Source: Amorphophallus konjac
Taxonomy: Eukaryota > Streptophyta > Magnoliopsida > Alismatales > Araceae
Length of the DNA stretch: 64,000 bases
Reading direction: 5' to 3'
Assembly (NCBI GenBank): GCA_022559845.1
Contig: CM040118.1
Location: 231,989,224-232,053,223, forward strand
Positions 20,396 to 31,286 of the stretch are shown one piece after another (position 1 is the first letter of the stretch; every line of letters begins with the position of its first letter). The notes beneath the pieces are model-generated. The model did not search any database. It had not been told where the DNA came from and saw only the letters and a list, made by a program, of their open reading frames with translations. Both the position numbers and the translations under genes were made by a program.

Positions 20396-23300
20396 ATGGA
20401 GCATCATTTTTCTCCTGTATATTACCCTTCTTCCTCCTCGTCTTCTTATCCCCGCGTGGATTCCTCTTCCCATGCGGGCCCATCACCTTATTCCTCCATT
20501 GGACCCTATTCTTCTAACGGGCCTTCTTGTCCCACCCGTGTTGCTGTTGGACCAATCAATTCTCATTCCCACCTTCGTAATTCTTCCAGGCCCATGTATT
20601 CCTCAATTCTCGGAGCGGGCTTTCCTTCTTCTCAGGTCGGATCCCCTTATCCGGCCCATCAACATTATCCTGGTCTAAATTCATCATCTCTTGCTCAAGC
20701 TGGCCCATATCCTTCTCGGACTCTTCCTACCGAGGAGATGATCGCTCAGGCCCAAAGCCAACTTGATGAATTGCAACGGCAAATCAGTCCTCAAACTTCT
20801 TTGGATATCCCATTTGCATTCCGAGGTCTTCAGCTTCCCCCACGTCAACAGATTCCGGCTTATCGTCGCTATGGTGGAGTCGGTGACCCCTACGTGCATT
20901 TGAAGGAGTTCTTATATGAGTCGGCCCAGTTCCAGCATGATCAACGCTTGATGGCCTATTTGTTTGGCCTATCTTTAGAGGGTCCGGCCAAGGATTGGTT
21001 CTTCACGTTACCGCAAGAGCAGATGATGAATTTTCAAGCCGTTCAAGCAAGATTCATTCAGCAGTACCAGGATCAGGTTGGGCCCAGACATTCTTTGGTT
21101 GATCTGGCCCGAGAGAAGATGACGCCCGACGAGGAATTCTCCACGTTTGCCGACCGCTGGCGTCACCTAGCCGCGCAAGTTCCGGGGCATATTCCGGAGG
21201 GCGAGCAGATCAAGATGGTTATTTCTAACGCAATGCCCGAGCTCAGATGTATCTTAGCCCTCAACGATATCACATCCTGGCAACAGCTTTACAATCGAGC
21301 CCGCTTCGTTAGCCAACAACTCCTAGTTTTCGTTGACCATGAGTCTCCTCCACCGTCACCTTCTACATACACTTTCCCTCCGCCCTTCACCGTAAGTCAG
21401 CCCTCCACCTTATATCCCTCCACGAGTCGACCGTCCACTCCCACACACCCCTATACCTCCATGTGCTCCACCGCATACCAACCATCCACGAGTCGGCCCT
21501 CCGCTATTTTATCTCCTCACACCCCTCCACCTCCGGTCAAGGAAACACCACACCGTGAGTGGGTAGATGCCATCCATTACAATCCCACTCCCCCCACACC
21601 GCCACATCATTCCAGCCCTCCGCCTTCGCCTACGCAATCCCCCTTACCTACACAACCTCCGCTACCATCCCCACTACCTTCTCACACCCCTCGGCATCCG
21701 CCTTGCCTGAAGTGGGCTTCTCACTCTCCATTGCCGGAATCTCTTACAGACGTTTTCAGGGCTTTGATGGCCACCCATGCGTTGCAGCTCCCTCCGGTTG
21801 TGCCTTGCCGACCCACAGTCGGGAATTTGCTCCAGTTCTGTGAATTCCACCATCAGCAGGGGCATTTGATTGAGGACTGTCCCGAGTTCCGGGAGTTTAT
21901 TTACAGCTTGGAAGACAAGAGGATGATTGATTGGGTTGTCATACGCCAAGTTATTTTGGATCTCAGCAGCAGGCAGCAGCAGCAGCAAGCCGTGCCGCTT
22001 AGGCAACCGTCTCCACTTCAAGACCAGGGGCACCCTAGTGTTTCTTCAGTTAATAAGATACATGCTCCGTTACCTACTTCTCCCTCCATCCCATCTCCTC
22101 CACAACCTTTACCTACCCCAGCCTCCGCTCGGGCAACCTCTCTTTCACCCTCCGTTTCCACCACCACACCTATCCCCAACGCCTCTCGACGAGTCGTGAA
22201 GATACGTCGAAGAGCGCCACCACCTGCCTCTTCCCCCACCATGCCACTACCTTCCTCTCCTCCTTCTTACCCACCCTTATCTTCACCTCCATCCCCTTCA
22301 CCTTCACCATCTTCATCAACCACATCACTCCCTTTGCCACCCTCATCACCTTTGCCACCACCGCCACCACTTCCTTCACTCCCCCTTTCGCCATCATCCT
22401 CTGAGCCCGAGCAGGCCGAGCCCAAACCTACACCTACACTTTTGCATTTACCTCCACCCATGCCCGTCATCATCATTATTCCCCCATCACTTGCACCATC
22501 GCCACCCGCGCCCTTCAAACCTCCTCCTTCTAACCTTCCTCTACCACTTCCCACTTCACAGAGCAAGTACACGCAACCTTTGGTGCCCCTTGGGTCTGGT
22601 CCCCAGGGAGATAATGAGCCGAGCCAGGTTTCGATTGTGCATTTCAAGATTCAAGTTGTCATTTACCGCATGCCAATCTGGGTCCTGGTCCCTGGCTATT
22701 TTCGGGATAATGAGCCTGCATTTTCAGAAATGGTTGCAAAGAAGAGTTCACTCGCACTAGTGCCAGTTTCTTCACGAGCGAGGCTGATGACAATCTCATC
22801 GCTCGTCGGGGGATTCACTATCGATGCTGTTATTTCTCCTCGCTCGATTGATGTTCAGTTCACTGGCCGAGAGGGGTTCTCTGCTCGGATTATGCTAACC
22901 CATACGGCCGCCCGGAGCCTGATGGATTCCTTATTCAAGGGGAAATTGGCTGCATCTTCTGCACTTTCCAAGGACATTCTGCACTTGCTGTGCAACCTCC
23001 CTCAATTTATTAGCATGCCGGCCACGTCAACGCCGCGTATTGATCTCTCCCAGCTTTGTCCTGCTCTTCTAGTACGGGAGTTATGCTTCGAGCCTGATTG
23101 CCGAGTGGAGTTGCCGAACCTCTATGTTCTAGTGCCAAGAGACAAAACTTTGTGGCTTCATGATATTCATTCAGTTGAGAAGCTGTTTGCCCAAGAATGT
23201 TTGCATCTTGTTAGCACTGGGGGTCTAGGGGCAGCCGCCCCAATGAAGCTGCATATTCATGACCGGGCCAGGCCATCTGCTAGGTGGGCCCGCTATTTGA

Positions 23301-23947
23301 GAAGACATTACAGATTGAGGAGCCCGGAAAGCCGAGCCCGCGCCAGGCGGCATTCTTTCAAGAAGATTGCGGCTAAGAAGAGGCGGCAACGTAAGTTCAA
23401 GGGCCGTCAGTTGTGCACTCAGGGGTCCACTGCCTCATCTCCTTCTTCCGTCCATTCGTCTTTTCTGTTGCTCAGTTCTTATCCGTGGGTGGTGTACCTT
23501 CCACCACCTGACCATATTTCCACCATCTTTTCCTATCCTCACCATTCTAGGCCTCGGCCTATGTCTTTCTCTTCCCCTGAGTCAGGGGCATCTTCTAGTT
23601 TTTCTTCCCGGACATGTCCGGATTTCACTGCTCGTCTCTTTCCCCCGACCTTGTTAGGAATCCCTTGCGGTCGTTCCCCGACCTTGTCGGGTGATTTTTC
23701 TGATCCTTCCCCGATTTTGTCAGGTGGTTTCCATTTCTTTTCCCTGACCTTGTCGGGTGTTCATACATTCTCTTCCCCGCCTCTGTCGGGTGATCGCTAT
23801 TCCTCTTCTCCGACCGTGTCGGATGATCATTATCCTACTTTCTTGTTTTCACAGTTATCTTTTCGACGTCTTTCTGTTCTTTCTGTCTCACCCTTTCAAG
23901 ATTATTACCCTTTTTCTTGCTGTTTTCGAGGCTTTAGCCAGCCTTGA
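20396..23947 (+). CDS. Element D gag-like polyprotein, intact, 1183 aa
   Basis: Residues about 1-120 are Ser/Pro-rich. Residues about 155-315 form a retrotransposon gag domain of the Ogre/Tat kind (GVGDPYVHLKEF, LSLEGPAKDWFF, TFADRWRHLAAQV). A long Pro/Ser/Thr-rich region, rich in TCC/CCT codons, surrounds a CHHC-type knuckle near residue 485 (CEFHHQQGHLIEDC). After about residue 745 comes a region I do not recognise (MPIWVLVPGYFRDNEP onward, including SPRSIDVQFTGREGF). It ends in a strongly basic stretch (FKKIAAKKRRQRKFKG) that could be a nuclear localisation signal or bind RNA. The last 120 residues contain a PTLSGD-like repeat. No frameshift or stop is present, unlike every other gag in the window. 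The start is the first ATG of the frame. No protease or pol follows. Confidence 0.85.
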   Translation: MEHHFSPVYYPSSSSSSYPRVDSSSHAGPSPYSSIGPYSSNGPSCPTRVAVGPINSHSHLRNSSRPMYSSILGAGFPSSQVGSPYPAHQHYPGLNSSSLAQAGPYPSRTLPTEEMIAQAQSQLDELQRQISPQTSLDIPFAFRGLQLPPRQQIPAYRRYGGVGDPYVHLKEFLYESAQFQHDQRLMAYLFGLSLEGPAKDWFFTLPQEQMMNFQAVQARFIQQYQDQVGPRHSLVDLAREKMTPDEEFSTFADRWRHLAAQVPGHIPEGEQIKMVISNAMPELRCILALNDITSWQQLYNRARFVSQQLLVFVDHESPPPSPSTYTFPPPFTVSQPSTLYPSTSRPSTPTHPYTSMCSTAYQPSTSRPSAILSPHTPPPPVKETPHREWVDAIHYNPTPPTPPHHSSPPPSPTQSPLPTQPPLPSPLPSHTPRHPPCLKWASHSPLPESLTDVFRALMATHALQLPPVVPCRPTVGNLLQFCEFHHQQGHLIEDCPEFREFIYSLEDKRMIDWVVIRQVILDLSSRQQQQQAVPLRQPSPLQDQGHPSVSSVNKIHAPLPTSPSIPSPPQPLPTPASARATSLSPSVSTTTPIPNASRRVVKIRRRAPPPASSPTMPLPSSPPSYPPLSSPPSPSPSPSSSTTSLPLPPSSPLPPPPPLPSLPLSPSSSEPEQAEPKPTPTLLHLPPPMPVIIIIPPSLAPSPPAPFKPPPSNLPLPLPTSQSKYTQPLVPLGSGPQGDNEPSQVSIVHFKIQVVIYRMPIWVLVPGYFRDNEPAFSEMVAKKSSLALVPVSSRARLMTISSLVGGFTIDAVISPRSIDVQFTGREGFSARIMLTHTAARSLMDSLFKGKLAASSALSKDILHLLCNLPQFISMPATSTPRIDLSQLCPALLVRELCFEPDCRVELPNLYVLVPRDKTLWLHDIHSVEKLFAQECLHLVSTGGLGAAAPMKLHIHDRARPSARWARYLRRHYRLRSPESRARARRHSFKKIAAKKRRQRKFKGRQLCTQGSTASSPSSVHSSFLLLSSYPWVVYLPPPDHISTIFSYPHHSRPRPMSFSSPESGASSSFSSRTCPDFTARLFPPTLLGIPCGRSPTLSGDFSDPSPILSGGFHFFSLTLSGVHTFSSPPLSGDRYSSSPTVSDDHYPTFLFSQLSFRRLSVLSVSPFQDYYPFSCCFRGFSQP
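23607..23836 (+). repeat. Array of palindromic CCCGAC...GTCGGG repeats at the end of D gag
   Basis: Seven units, about 32-36 bp apart where most regular. The first is CCGGACATGTCCGG, a perfect 14-bp palindrome, near 23610. Next are variants near 23643, 23678 (CCCGAC-CTT-GTCGGG), 23710, 23741, 23777 and 23811 (TCCGAC-CGT-GTCGGA). They encode the peptide repeat SPTLSGD-like, so protein repeat and DNA palindrome coincide. Confidence 0.8.
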
Positions 23948-25118
23948 TCTCAGTTAATCCTTGTTTATTATGTATCTGGTTCCTTGTTATCAGGGCCTCA
24001 GTGCCTTAACGAGGGAGTTCTAGCCCTCGTCTCTCTTCCTTTTTATCCCTTCTTCGTCCAGTATGATGTCTGCCACTCCTCTATATCGAGGAATCCAATC
24101 CTTTGCTCTCCTTTCATCATTTATCCTGGCAAGCAAGGAAAGTGAAGCTCGCACTCCTCAAAGCTCGATGGTCAAGATCACTCCACGGATCTGCAAAGGT
24201 ATTTTTTTATTTTGTGCAAGAAAATGTTATCATCGCTATTATCTCTACTACTCCTGCACATGCTTATGACGTTGGTTCCTCAACACGATTGAGTGGCTTT
24301 AGGAGTCTTTGTTTAATTAGATCTTAACTTTGTGTCAAATAAAAGGATAGCTTCTGCAGCATCCTTAGGCTGGTGATAACTCCGCGCTGGGAATTTAGTT
24401 TCTTTCCCTGATTGTTGAGGGTGACCTTTTGTATGGGTTTTTCACACACTACACGGCAAGCCATAGCCGATCTCTCTGAGGCGCACCATTGCTGCTTTGG
24501 CCATACTTTGGGTATGCACAAAGGTCTTTTCTTTTCTCTGCTCGGCCAAGTGTAGGGGCAAGAGATGGATGGATAAGATGACCAACCTAGGCACTCCCTA
24601 ATACGAGAGAGGTCTCAAATAGGGGCAGTCTTGACCCTCAAAAGTGAGCTTTCATACTATATCTGGTCAATAAGGGCTACCAAAATGAGAAAATGAATCA
24701 ATACAAAATTATGAATCAAAGGCATGGCAAGAGTGGCAGTACAGTTCCCCGCGGGACATCATGAGCCCGGTCGCATGCGTGCCTGATAAATATGGGTCTA
24801 AAAATCAAAGACACAAAGTCCCGACGCAACAGACCTACTCTTTGAGGGGTAGTGCACTGGAAAGAATTCGAGCCTTGATATCTCCCATCCTGCATGAAGC
24901 TTGTCTCCAATTTATCTTCTGCTTCTCCCTCTTAGGCTGGGTTGTATCCCGGGTATGGCCTTAGTAGGGGCACCGTTCTTTAGAAGCAGTTGGTTGTGGT
25001 AAGCCACCCTCACATGCACACCCTGCTTAAGGGAAGCCCTTAGTGAAAGGGGTAGGAACGTCGATCCCTGGCTAGTAGTTTGAGCCCATCTTTCGGTGCT
25101 GCGGATTGCTATGTCAAA

Positions 25119-25345
25119 ATCCAAAAAAAATCAAATATTACCAAAAGTCTAAAAAAATCAAATATTTCAAAAAAATCTAAAAAATTAAATATTGTTAAAA
25201 ATTCAAAAAAATCAAATACTTCAAAATTTCAAAAAAAATCAAATATTTCAAAAAACCTAAAAAATCAAATACTTCAAGAAATCCAGAAAAATGAAATACT
25301 ATTGAAAATTTCAAAAAAAAATAAAAAAAAAGATTACAAAAATCC
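25119..25345 (+). repeat. A-rich degenerate tandem repeat
   Basis: Repeated phrases of the type TCAAATATTTCAAAAAA and TCTAAAAAATCAAAT, with a period near 20-26 bp. It lies inside element D. Confidence 0.8.
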
Positions 25346-25654
25346 AAAAAATGTGTCTTTTTCATACATTTGCATTTATTTTAAGGACAGATACGTAATC
25401 TGTTTACTAAGTGTGCAGGTTGCAAGTACTCAGACATTCCTTGCTATATCTTTGTGCTCTGCCTCCTATCCACATCTTTGATCTGTTTTTTCCTTCTTCG
25501 ATCCACTCTCTCGATCTGTTCTGAAGCTCATGTCCTTCTCAACTTTTGTTTGTAATGATCATATCTTTATGAGAGGGCTTTGCCTCACGATTATGAAACT
25601 GGCGGTTCTGCTTCATTCTGATCTTGGGTTTTGATTGAAGGGCGTATCTGTTTA

Positions 25655-25995
25655 TGTCCTTTATCCCGCCGTATCCTTGTCACGTGTTTATGTCCCACCG
25701 TGTTGTCCCACACATGTTGTTTTGTCCTTCACCGAGTGTTGTTAGTTATGTTGCACATGTTGTTAGTCACCTCTTTATGTCCCATGTTCTTATCCCAACC
25801 GTGTGGTCATCCGTCATGTTCTTGTCCCAACCGTATGTTGTCCCACTGCGTTGTTGTCTTGTCACACCGTGTCCATGCATGCATGTTGTTTGTTCATGCC
25901 ATTGCATATGTGCTCGTGTGCCTTTGTTATGTTATGTTGCATTGTCTCCCATTTCATTTGACCGTTATGTTATGTCGTGTTGTTTGTTGTTCAGT
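25655..25995 (+). repeat. T/G/C-rich imperfect repeat (TGTTGTCCCAC-like)
   Basis: Recurring CATGTTGTT, TGTCCCACCGTG and TTATGTCCCA phrases over about 340 bp suggest decayed minisatellite sequence. The short ORFs here are by-products. Confidence 0.6.
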
Positions 25996-26982
25996 TGATA
26001 GTTATGTTATTTTCTCTATGTTTACACTTGCTTGTTTATCATATTTATCTTATACATGAAAAAATCAAAAGAAATCAAAAAATGAAAATAAAAAAAATGC
26101 CATTTCGCCTGCACAGGTAAGTCAGGTATGGCCTTCTATCCCTACTCATTGTTGCATTACTATATGGTATCTATATTATTATATTATCTCGAGAACCGGT
26201 TGGTCATTCACGTGTTCCAGGATCTGATGTTCCCCTCTAACAAAAACGATGATGATCTAGGTGCACATGTTTAATCATCGGATAGGCCGTTAGGTTGGGA
26301 AAATTAGGGAATGATGGTTCTATCACGCACGCCGTGGTTGCGGATAGTGTCTTGACCCTGATCGTTCCAATTTAGCAATACTATTCTCGAGTACTTTCTA
26401 TTTTATGATTTCTTTGCATTCGTTTTGATGATTTCTTTATTTTAGCCCAGCATGCATCATGTCATATTTTGAGCATTAACATCTCGTGATCCATTCAAGG
26501 TTGTTCCTCGGTAATGGTCAATTGCACTTCATTTCACTTGGATAAGAGATTCTCATTCCACTCTGAATTTGAACGATTTCTCTGATCTTGCCGCTTGGTC
26601 TGGTTGGCCAGCGTGATTCCTGTCTGGATTTTATCTCAGTTATATTTCTCCGGCTTTTTGTGTTGTGCTCTTTCCGACCCCCTCATTGTCTGTGGATTGT
26701 GTCCCCGATGAGGTTGGTCGTGCTTCCATTTCCTTTTGTTAGTTTAGTTCTCCAGACATGTTTCATCCGCATCAGTCATTCCGGGTGGGTAGTTCGGCGT
26801 TTTCTGGAGAATTCCTGTCGCTTGTTGGTTATAACGGGTGTCTTTTACCTTGATGCCCGCTTATCAGTTCTCTCCGCTTCATCTCTGCTTCATCTCCATT
26901 TCACGTCATTGTCACTTTCACTCCATCTCCTTTCCATTTCGCCTCCGCGTCGCTTTCGCTCATTCCCTTGCAAAGCAGACAT

Positions 26983-26996
26983 CAAGGAGGGGCATC
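26983..26996 (+). other. Polypurine tract of element D
   Basis: AAGGAGGGGCATC-like stretch directly before TGTTGACACC of the 3' LTR. Confidence 0.82.
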
Positions 26997-29346
26997 TGTT
27001 GACACCAATTTTTAGCTTGCAAGTTGAGTCATTTCTCTTATTCATCATTTTGATGCCCCGAATTACCCATTGTTTTGGACCCTTCCTTGGATGGATTTCA
27101 AGTCCATTTCATTATTCCATTCTATTTGAGCCTTGGAGATCATTATTTCATGGAGCCCTGGAGCCTATCTTGTCACCTTCCGGCCTTCAAAGTCAACTTA
27201 CGGCCCATTTAGGCCGGCTACCCTCAAGCATTCAGCCCCCTTTCGCTGCGCAGTTTTGAAAACTTTCCTTTTTCACCCCCTTCCTTTCCTCTTTTCAAAA
27301 TGTGTCCTTCACAAAAGTTGTTCATCTTTCAAATCCCTACAATTCCTTCTTCTACGTCATTGGCCAGTTCTGCACCGATTTCAAGTTATTTACGTTTTTC
27401 CGGCAGACTGCACTATTCACCTATGTCTCGGTATTTTCTCTCTCTGTTCTAGCACCATTTTCTCTCTCTTCTAATCATTTTCTCATCTTACTTTTTTCAT
27501 AAAAGTTGTTCATTTTTAAGTTATCTACAATTTTTAGGTTTATCACTTTCTCTAATTCTACACCGTTTTCAAGATACGCTTCAATTTCTAAAGTTGCGCG
27601 AGCCTGGCAGCTGAACGGTCAACAGTTGACCGTTCCTTGAGTTGAACGGTCACAAGGTGACCGTTCAACAGTAAAACGGTCAACAGTTGACCGTCCATGA
27701 ACAGTAACTTTTTTTATTTCATTTTATTTTTTATTTTTTTTATTATTTTTGAAATGTCAAAGAACGGTCTTCTTGAGACCGTTTATGTCAAAAAATGGTC
27801 TGTTGATGACCGTTTATCCCTTTTTTGGCCAAAAGTCGCCCGATCGACCCCAAGTCTGGGCGGTCTGCCCCTAGACCGTCCAATTCAATGAACGGTCTAT
27901 CGTGCGACCATCCATCTACCAGAGAGTCCAAAAAGTCCTGAACTCTATCTTCTTCGCCGCCGGATTCTAAGGCCGAAACTTGTGCAACGAGGCCTCTTTG
28001 TTAGGGCTCTATCTTCTAGAATCATCCACCAAATTGACATCCGTTTGTTTCTATCTCTTGCCCCTTTGTATTATCTTCAATTTGATCCATAGGGCACGAC
28101 TTTTCATGTATTGAATCTCCTGAAATCTTGGCCGCAAGTTAAGGATTTACTCATTTCGTGCAACCAAAAATCCATGCAGATTAGGCTCCGGGGCCACCTT
28201 CCATGGACTCTATCTTCCAGACTCTTCAACCAAAAAGAGTCACGTTTGTTCCTACCTCTTATCCTATCTATTATCTCAAGATTGATCCATAGATCTCGAG
28301 ATTTGGTGGACTCTATCCTCTGAAATCGCAGAAGAAAGTTAAGGTTTTCACCCTTTTTTCTATAAATAGATGCCCAGTTCGCCTGCGCGACGGGGGGCTC
28401 TTCTTGAACTTGGGGCGGAGCCATGCCAAATCGTCCTCTCAAACCTTCGACCCCAGGCTATTGAGGGAAGTATAGGCTTCATTTTGATACCTTATTTGCT
28501 GGATTTCATCTTCGTTTACCCTCCTAACTTCGCCCATACTTTTTGCAAATCATCACGAGTTCTTGAACCTGTGCGACGGGGCGCCCTTCGTCGACTCGGG
28601 GCGGAGTCATCCGGCATCCTCTTCGTCCTCCATTGGTCTCATCTTGAAGAGGGGAGTATCTTCTTCATTTTTCATCTCTTCGGGCTCTCTTTCTTCATAC
28701 CTAGGCTTAGTTCTCTCCCTCTACTTTTCACAAATCATCACAGTTTTACACTTAGTTTTTTTTTGCGCTGTTTCGGCACGTTCGTGCATTTTTCTCCGTT
28801 TTTCACAACATTTTTCTCCCCCATTTCTCCATCAAATTCCATGATTTCAAATTCTATGCATGCACAACACTCCCACCTTGCTTTTGCACCCATTTATAGG
28901 GGTTAAAAACCCTCCCCCGGTGCATTCTCCCCATTCTTTCATGTTAATTTATCATTTCGGGACACATGCTACACATGTTTCTAATGGGTTTTCTCTTATG
29001 TTTGTGGCTTTGTTTTGTAGGAGACTATTGATAGAACGTGAGGCCCTTGCTTTCTAGCCGGCTAGGAAGTGAGGAGGTGCACCCACATCGGCTCCCCGCA
29101 TCCCGTTTTAAGCGCGATCACACGTTGTAGCGGCTTCCCGTTAGGCCGCGTCTTCCTCCATATTTTCCAAGGTACACGGCGCCATCTTCATCCTTTCTTC
29201 ATCATTTTGGTGTTGTAAGTCCTTGGTGGCGATCACGGTTAGTTCTCTATTCCTTGTCACCCCTTTTCGTTTCATGCACTTTCACGCTTATATGCATGGT
29301 TATATTGTTTAGCTCGGGGCGGGGTAGATTACATTTACATCCTACA
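26997..29346 (+). repeat. Element D 3' LTR
   Basis: Copy of 16516-18871. It ends CATCCTACA, followed by the gcatg duplication (29347-29351) and the resumed integrase of element C. Confidence 0.95.
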
Positions 29347-29351
29347 GCATG

Positions 29352-29620
29352 ATCACTTGCCTTTGGTTGAATTTGCATGCAATAACAGCTACTAGGCAAG
29401 TATACAAATGGCACCTTTCGAAGCTTTATACGGAAGGAGTTACCGATCGCCTTTGTGCTGGGACGAAGTTGGCGAGAAACAACTATTATGTCCAGACATG
29501 GTAAGGGATACCACTGAAAAGATTCAGTTGATTAGAGAAAGACTTCAAGTTGCTCAGTCTATACAGAAGGCTTATGCTGACACAAGAAGAAGAGATCTCG
29601 AATTCCAAGTCGGAGATCAC
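29352..29620 (+). pseudogene. Element C integrase, middle segment between element D and the LINE
   Basis: It resumes at His-Leu-Pro-Leu-Val-Glu-Phe after the duplicated bases. It carries TAG where element A has Gln (Tyr-stop-Ala-Ser, near 29395), then MAPFEALYGRSYRSPLCW and the coiled stretch up to RRRDLEFQVGDH, where the LINE is inserted. An ORF from 29408 reads through from here into the LINE. Confidence 0.93.
29607..29620. other. Target-site duplication (left) of the LINE
   Basis: AAGTCGGAGATCAC here and AAGTCAGAGATCAC at 31285-31298: 14 bp with one difference, a length typical of LINE insertion. Part of the right copy overlaps the end of the A-run. Confidence 0.88.
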
Positions 29621-31192
29621 AGACATATGGACCTTGCCTTGCGGATTAAAATGCTTTGGAATGGACTGCATTCTAATTCACTATGGGCTGAGTTTTTCGA
29701 GGTAAAATACATTCAAGATAGACATCTCACAGAGGTTAGTTTCAAAGCCATGAAAGGTATTAACAGAGGTAGCTGGATCAAAGCTAAAACACTGATCCTG
29801 CAAAACCAGAGGACCATTCTTGGTGATGGGGCTGAAACAAACTTCTGGAAGGATATCTGGCTGGGAAACAGGACATTAGATTCATATGCTTCCAATGATA
29901 GTATACCTAGTATACCAAATTCAAATGTGACTGTCAGGGATGTCATTCTGAATCCTACTCAGGAGGATGTTCAAACTATGGAATCAATTCTTCCAGTTGA
30001 AATTAGAAAAGTAATATCACCGGCCTTGTTGACCCCATATCCAGACCAAGTCATATGGTGTCTAACAGGTAATGGGACCTACTCGGTTTCTTCGGCATAT
30101 AGAAACATGATGCACTCTCAAACGTCACAGATGATGGAGATGAACCCAAATTGGAATTGTATATGGTCCCAATGGATTCCAACCAAAATTTCAATTCATA
30201 TTTGGAAGGTATTCTTCAACTGTCTGCCCACTGATCAAAATATTCAGAACTCAAGAATTCCAATATGCTCTAAATGTAGATGCTGTAAGGATCATTCAGC
30301 AGAGAATAATGACCACTTATTTGCTAAAAGTGATTGGGCTGTGGCCATCTGGTCTTTTTTTCAGTCCAAGGGATTGGAAACTGAAGGCAGCACAATCAGA
30401 GATTTAATCATTCAAGCAATACAAAATGCCTCAGGCAAATCTCTTTTTGGACTCTTCACAATTGCAGTGATTGGTTACAGTCTGTGGGAAATATGGACTA
30501 CAAGAAACTCTGCTACTCACGAGGATAAAAGTTCAAAGCCACATAGCATGATACACAAAATCTTATCACAGGTTAAGCAAACCCTCTCCCTTTCCAAGCT
30601 TCAGGAAGGAAAGTATAATAGAAAGGAAATTCTTTCTGCATGTGGTATTCAGGTTTTTGCTAACAATGGGCCAATGGTGAAAATCATTAAATGGCAACTA
30701 CCACCTTGGCCATATCTAAAACTGAACATGGATGGCGCATCAAAGCAGTCTGCAGTTTCAGGTGGTGGTGGTGTGATAAGGGATACCCATGGTACTGTTA
30801 TATTTGCTTATTCTCACTTCTACGATCAAGCGAGTAGCATAATGGCTGAAGCTAGAGCACTTATGGATGGTTTAAAATACTTGAGAACTATCACTTCCCA
30901 GCCGAGCCAAATTGAATGTGACTCAAAGATTCTGGTCCAAGTTATCAACAACAAGATTCCATGCCCCTGGGAGATTCTAATATTTGTGAGGCAAATTCGG
31001 ACCCTTCTTTCAGCAAATGACTCAATTACCCATATCTTTTGTGAGGCGAATAAAGTGGCAGATTCTTTAGCAAATTTTGCTTGCAATACAAAATGTAATT
31101 TATTTTTTTCTTCTCAGCAGCAACTCCCCAGCCATATTAAAGGTGCTGCCCGGTTGGATAAGCTAGGCATGCCTAGCATTCGATTGATGTAG
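29621..31192 (+). pseudogene. LINE ORF2 C-terminal part: zinc-finger RT tail and RNase H
   Basis: The start is the end of the RT region typical of plant LINEs (WIKAKTLILQNQRTILGDG, NFWKDIWLG). A zf-RVT domain follows: WSQWIPTKISIHIWKVFFNCLPT and then CSKCRCC, with HLF further on. The C-terminal plant-type RNase H has LNMDGASKQSA with the first Asp, EARALMDGL with the Glu, ECDSKIL with the second Asp and EANKVADSLAN with the last Asp. It ends at a natural stop at 31190-31192 followed by a short 3' UTR. The frame is fully open and fused upstream with integrase codons, giving a 594-codon chimeric ORF from 29408. Confidence 0.9.
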
Positions 31193-31286
31193 TTCTTTAT
31201 ATCTTTCATTATCAATAAAATTTGCCTCCTAGCTGTGCATTGGACCCCCCAATGTACCTAGGCAAGGTTTTTGATAAAAAAAAAAA
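29621..31286 (+). mobile_element. 5'-truncated L1-type LINE
   Basis: It is flanked by a 14-bp duplication, has an A-run at the 3' end (31276-31286), and lacks ORF1, the endonuclease and nearly all of RT. These are signatures of target-primed reverse transcription with 5' truncation. It sits in sense orientation inside the integrase of element C. Confidence 0.93.

Larger units (their letters stand above)
23948..26982 (+). other. Element D 3' noncoding region
   Basis: Three kilobases with no recognisable domain in any frame. It holds simple-sequence stretches listed separately and scattered short ORFs that I regard as chance. A TGCACAG/GTAAGTCAGG junction at about 26117/26118 resembles an acceptor fused to a donor. 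It may be decayed pol-flanking sequence or non-coding cargo; I cannot tell. Confidence 0.6.
16516..29346 (+). mobile_element. Element D: 12.8-kb Tat/Ogre-like non-autonomous LTR retrotransposon with gag only
   Basis: LTRs at 16516-18871 (2356 bp) and 26997-29346 (2350 bp) start TGTTGACACC and end CATCCTACA. A purine tract precedes the 3' LTR, and a 5-bp duplication (gcatg) shows integrase-mediated insertion. The internal 8.1 kb holds one intact 1183-codon ORF with an Ogre/Tat-like gag domain, and I see no protease, RT, RNase H or integrase. This matches the class of gag-only terminal-repeat elements. It must be moved by enzymes from a relative; element G in this window is of the right lineage, but a partnership is unproven. 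Confidence 0.93.

Noticed and set aside
21674..22647. Minus-strand Gly-rich ORFs opposite D gag
   Set aside because: Shadow frames of the Pro/Ser-rich coding region.
25080..26059. ORFs over Lys/Asn/Ser-rich and Cys/Leu/Val-rich stretches in D
   Set aside because: Products of A-rich and TG-rich simple repeats.
26588..27259. 223-codon ORF at the end of D internal region
   Set aside because: It runs across the purine tract into the 3' LTR, without any recognisable domain.
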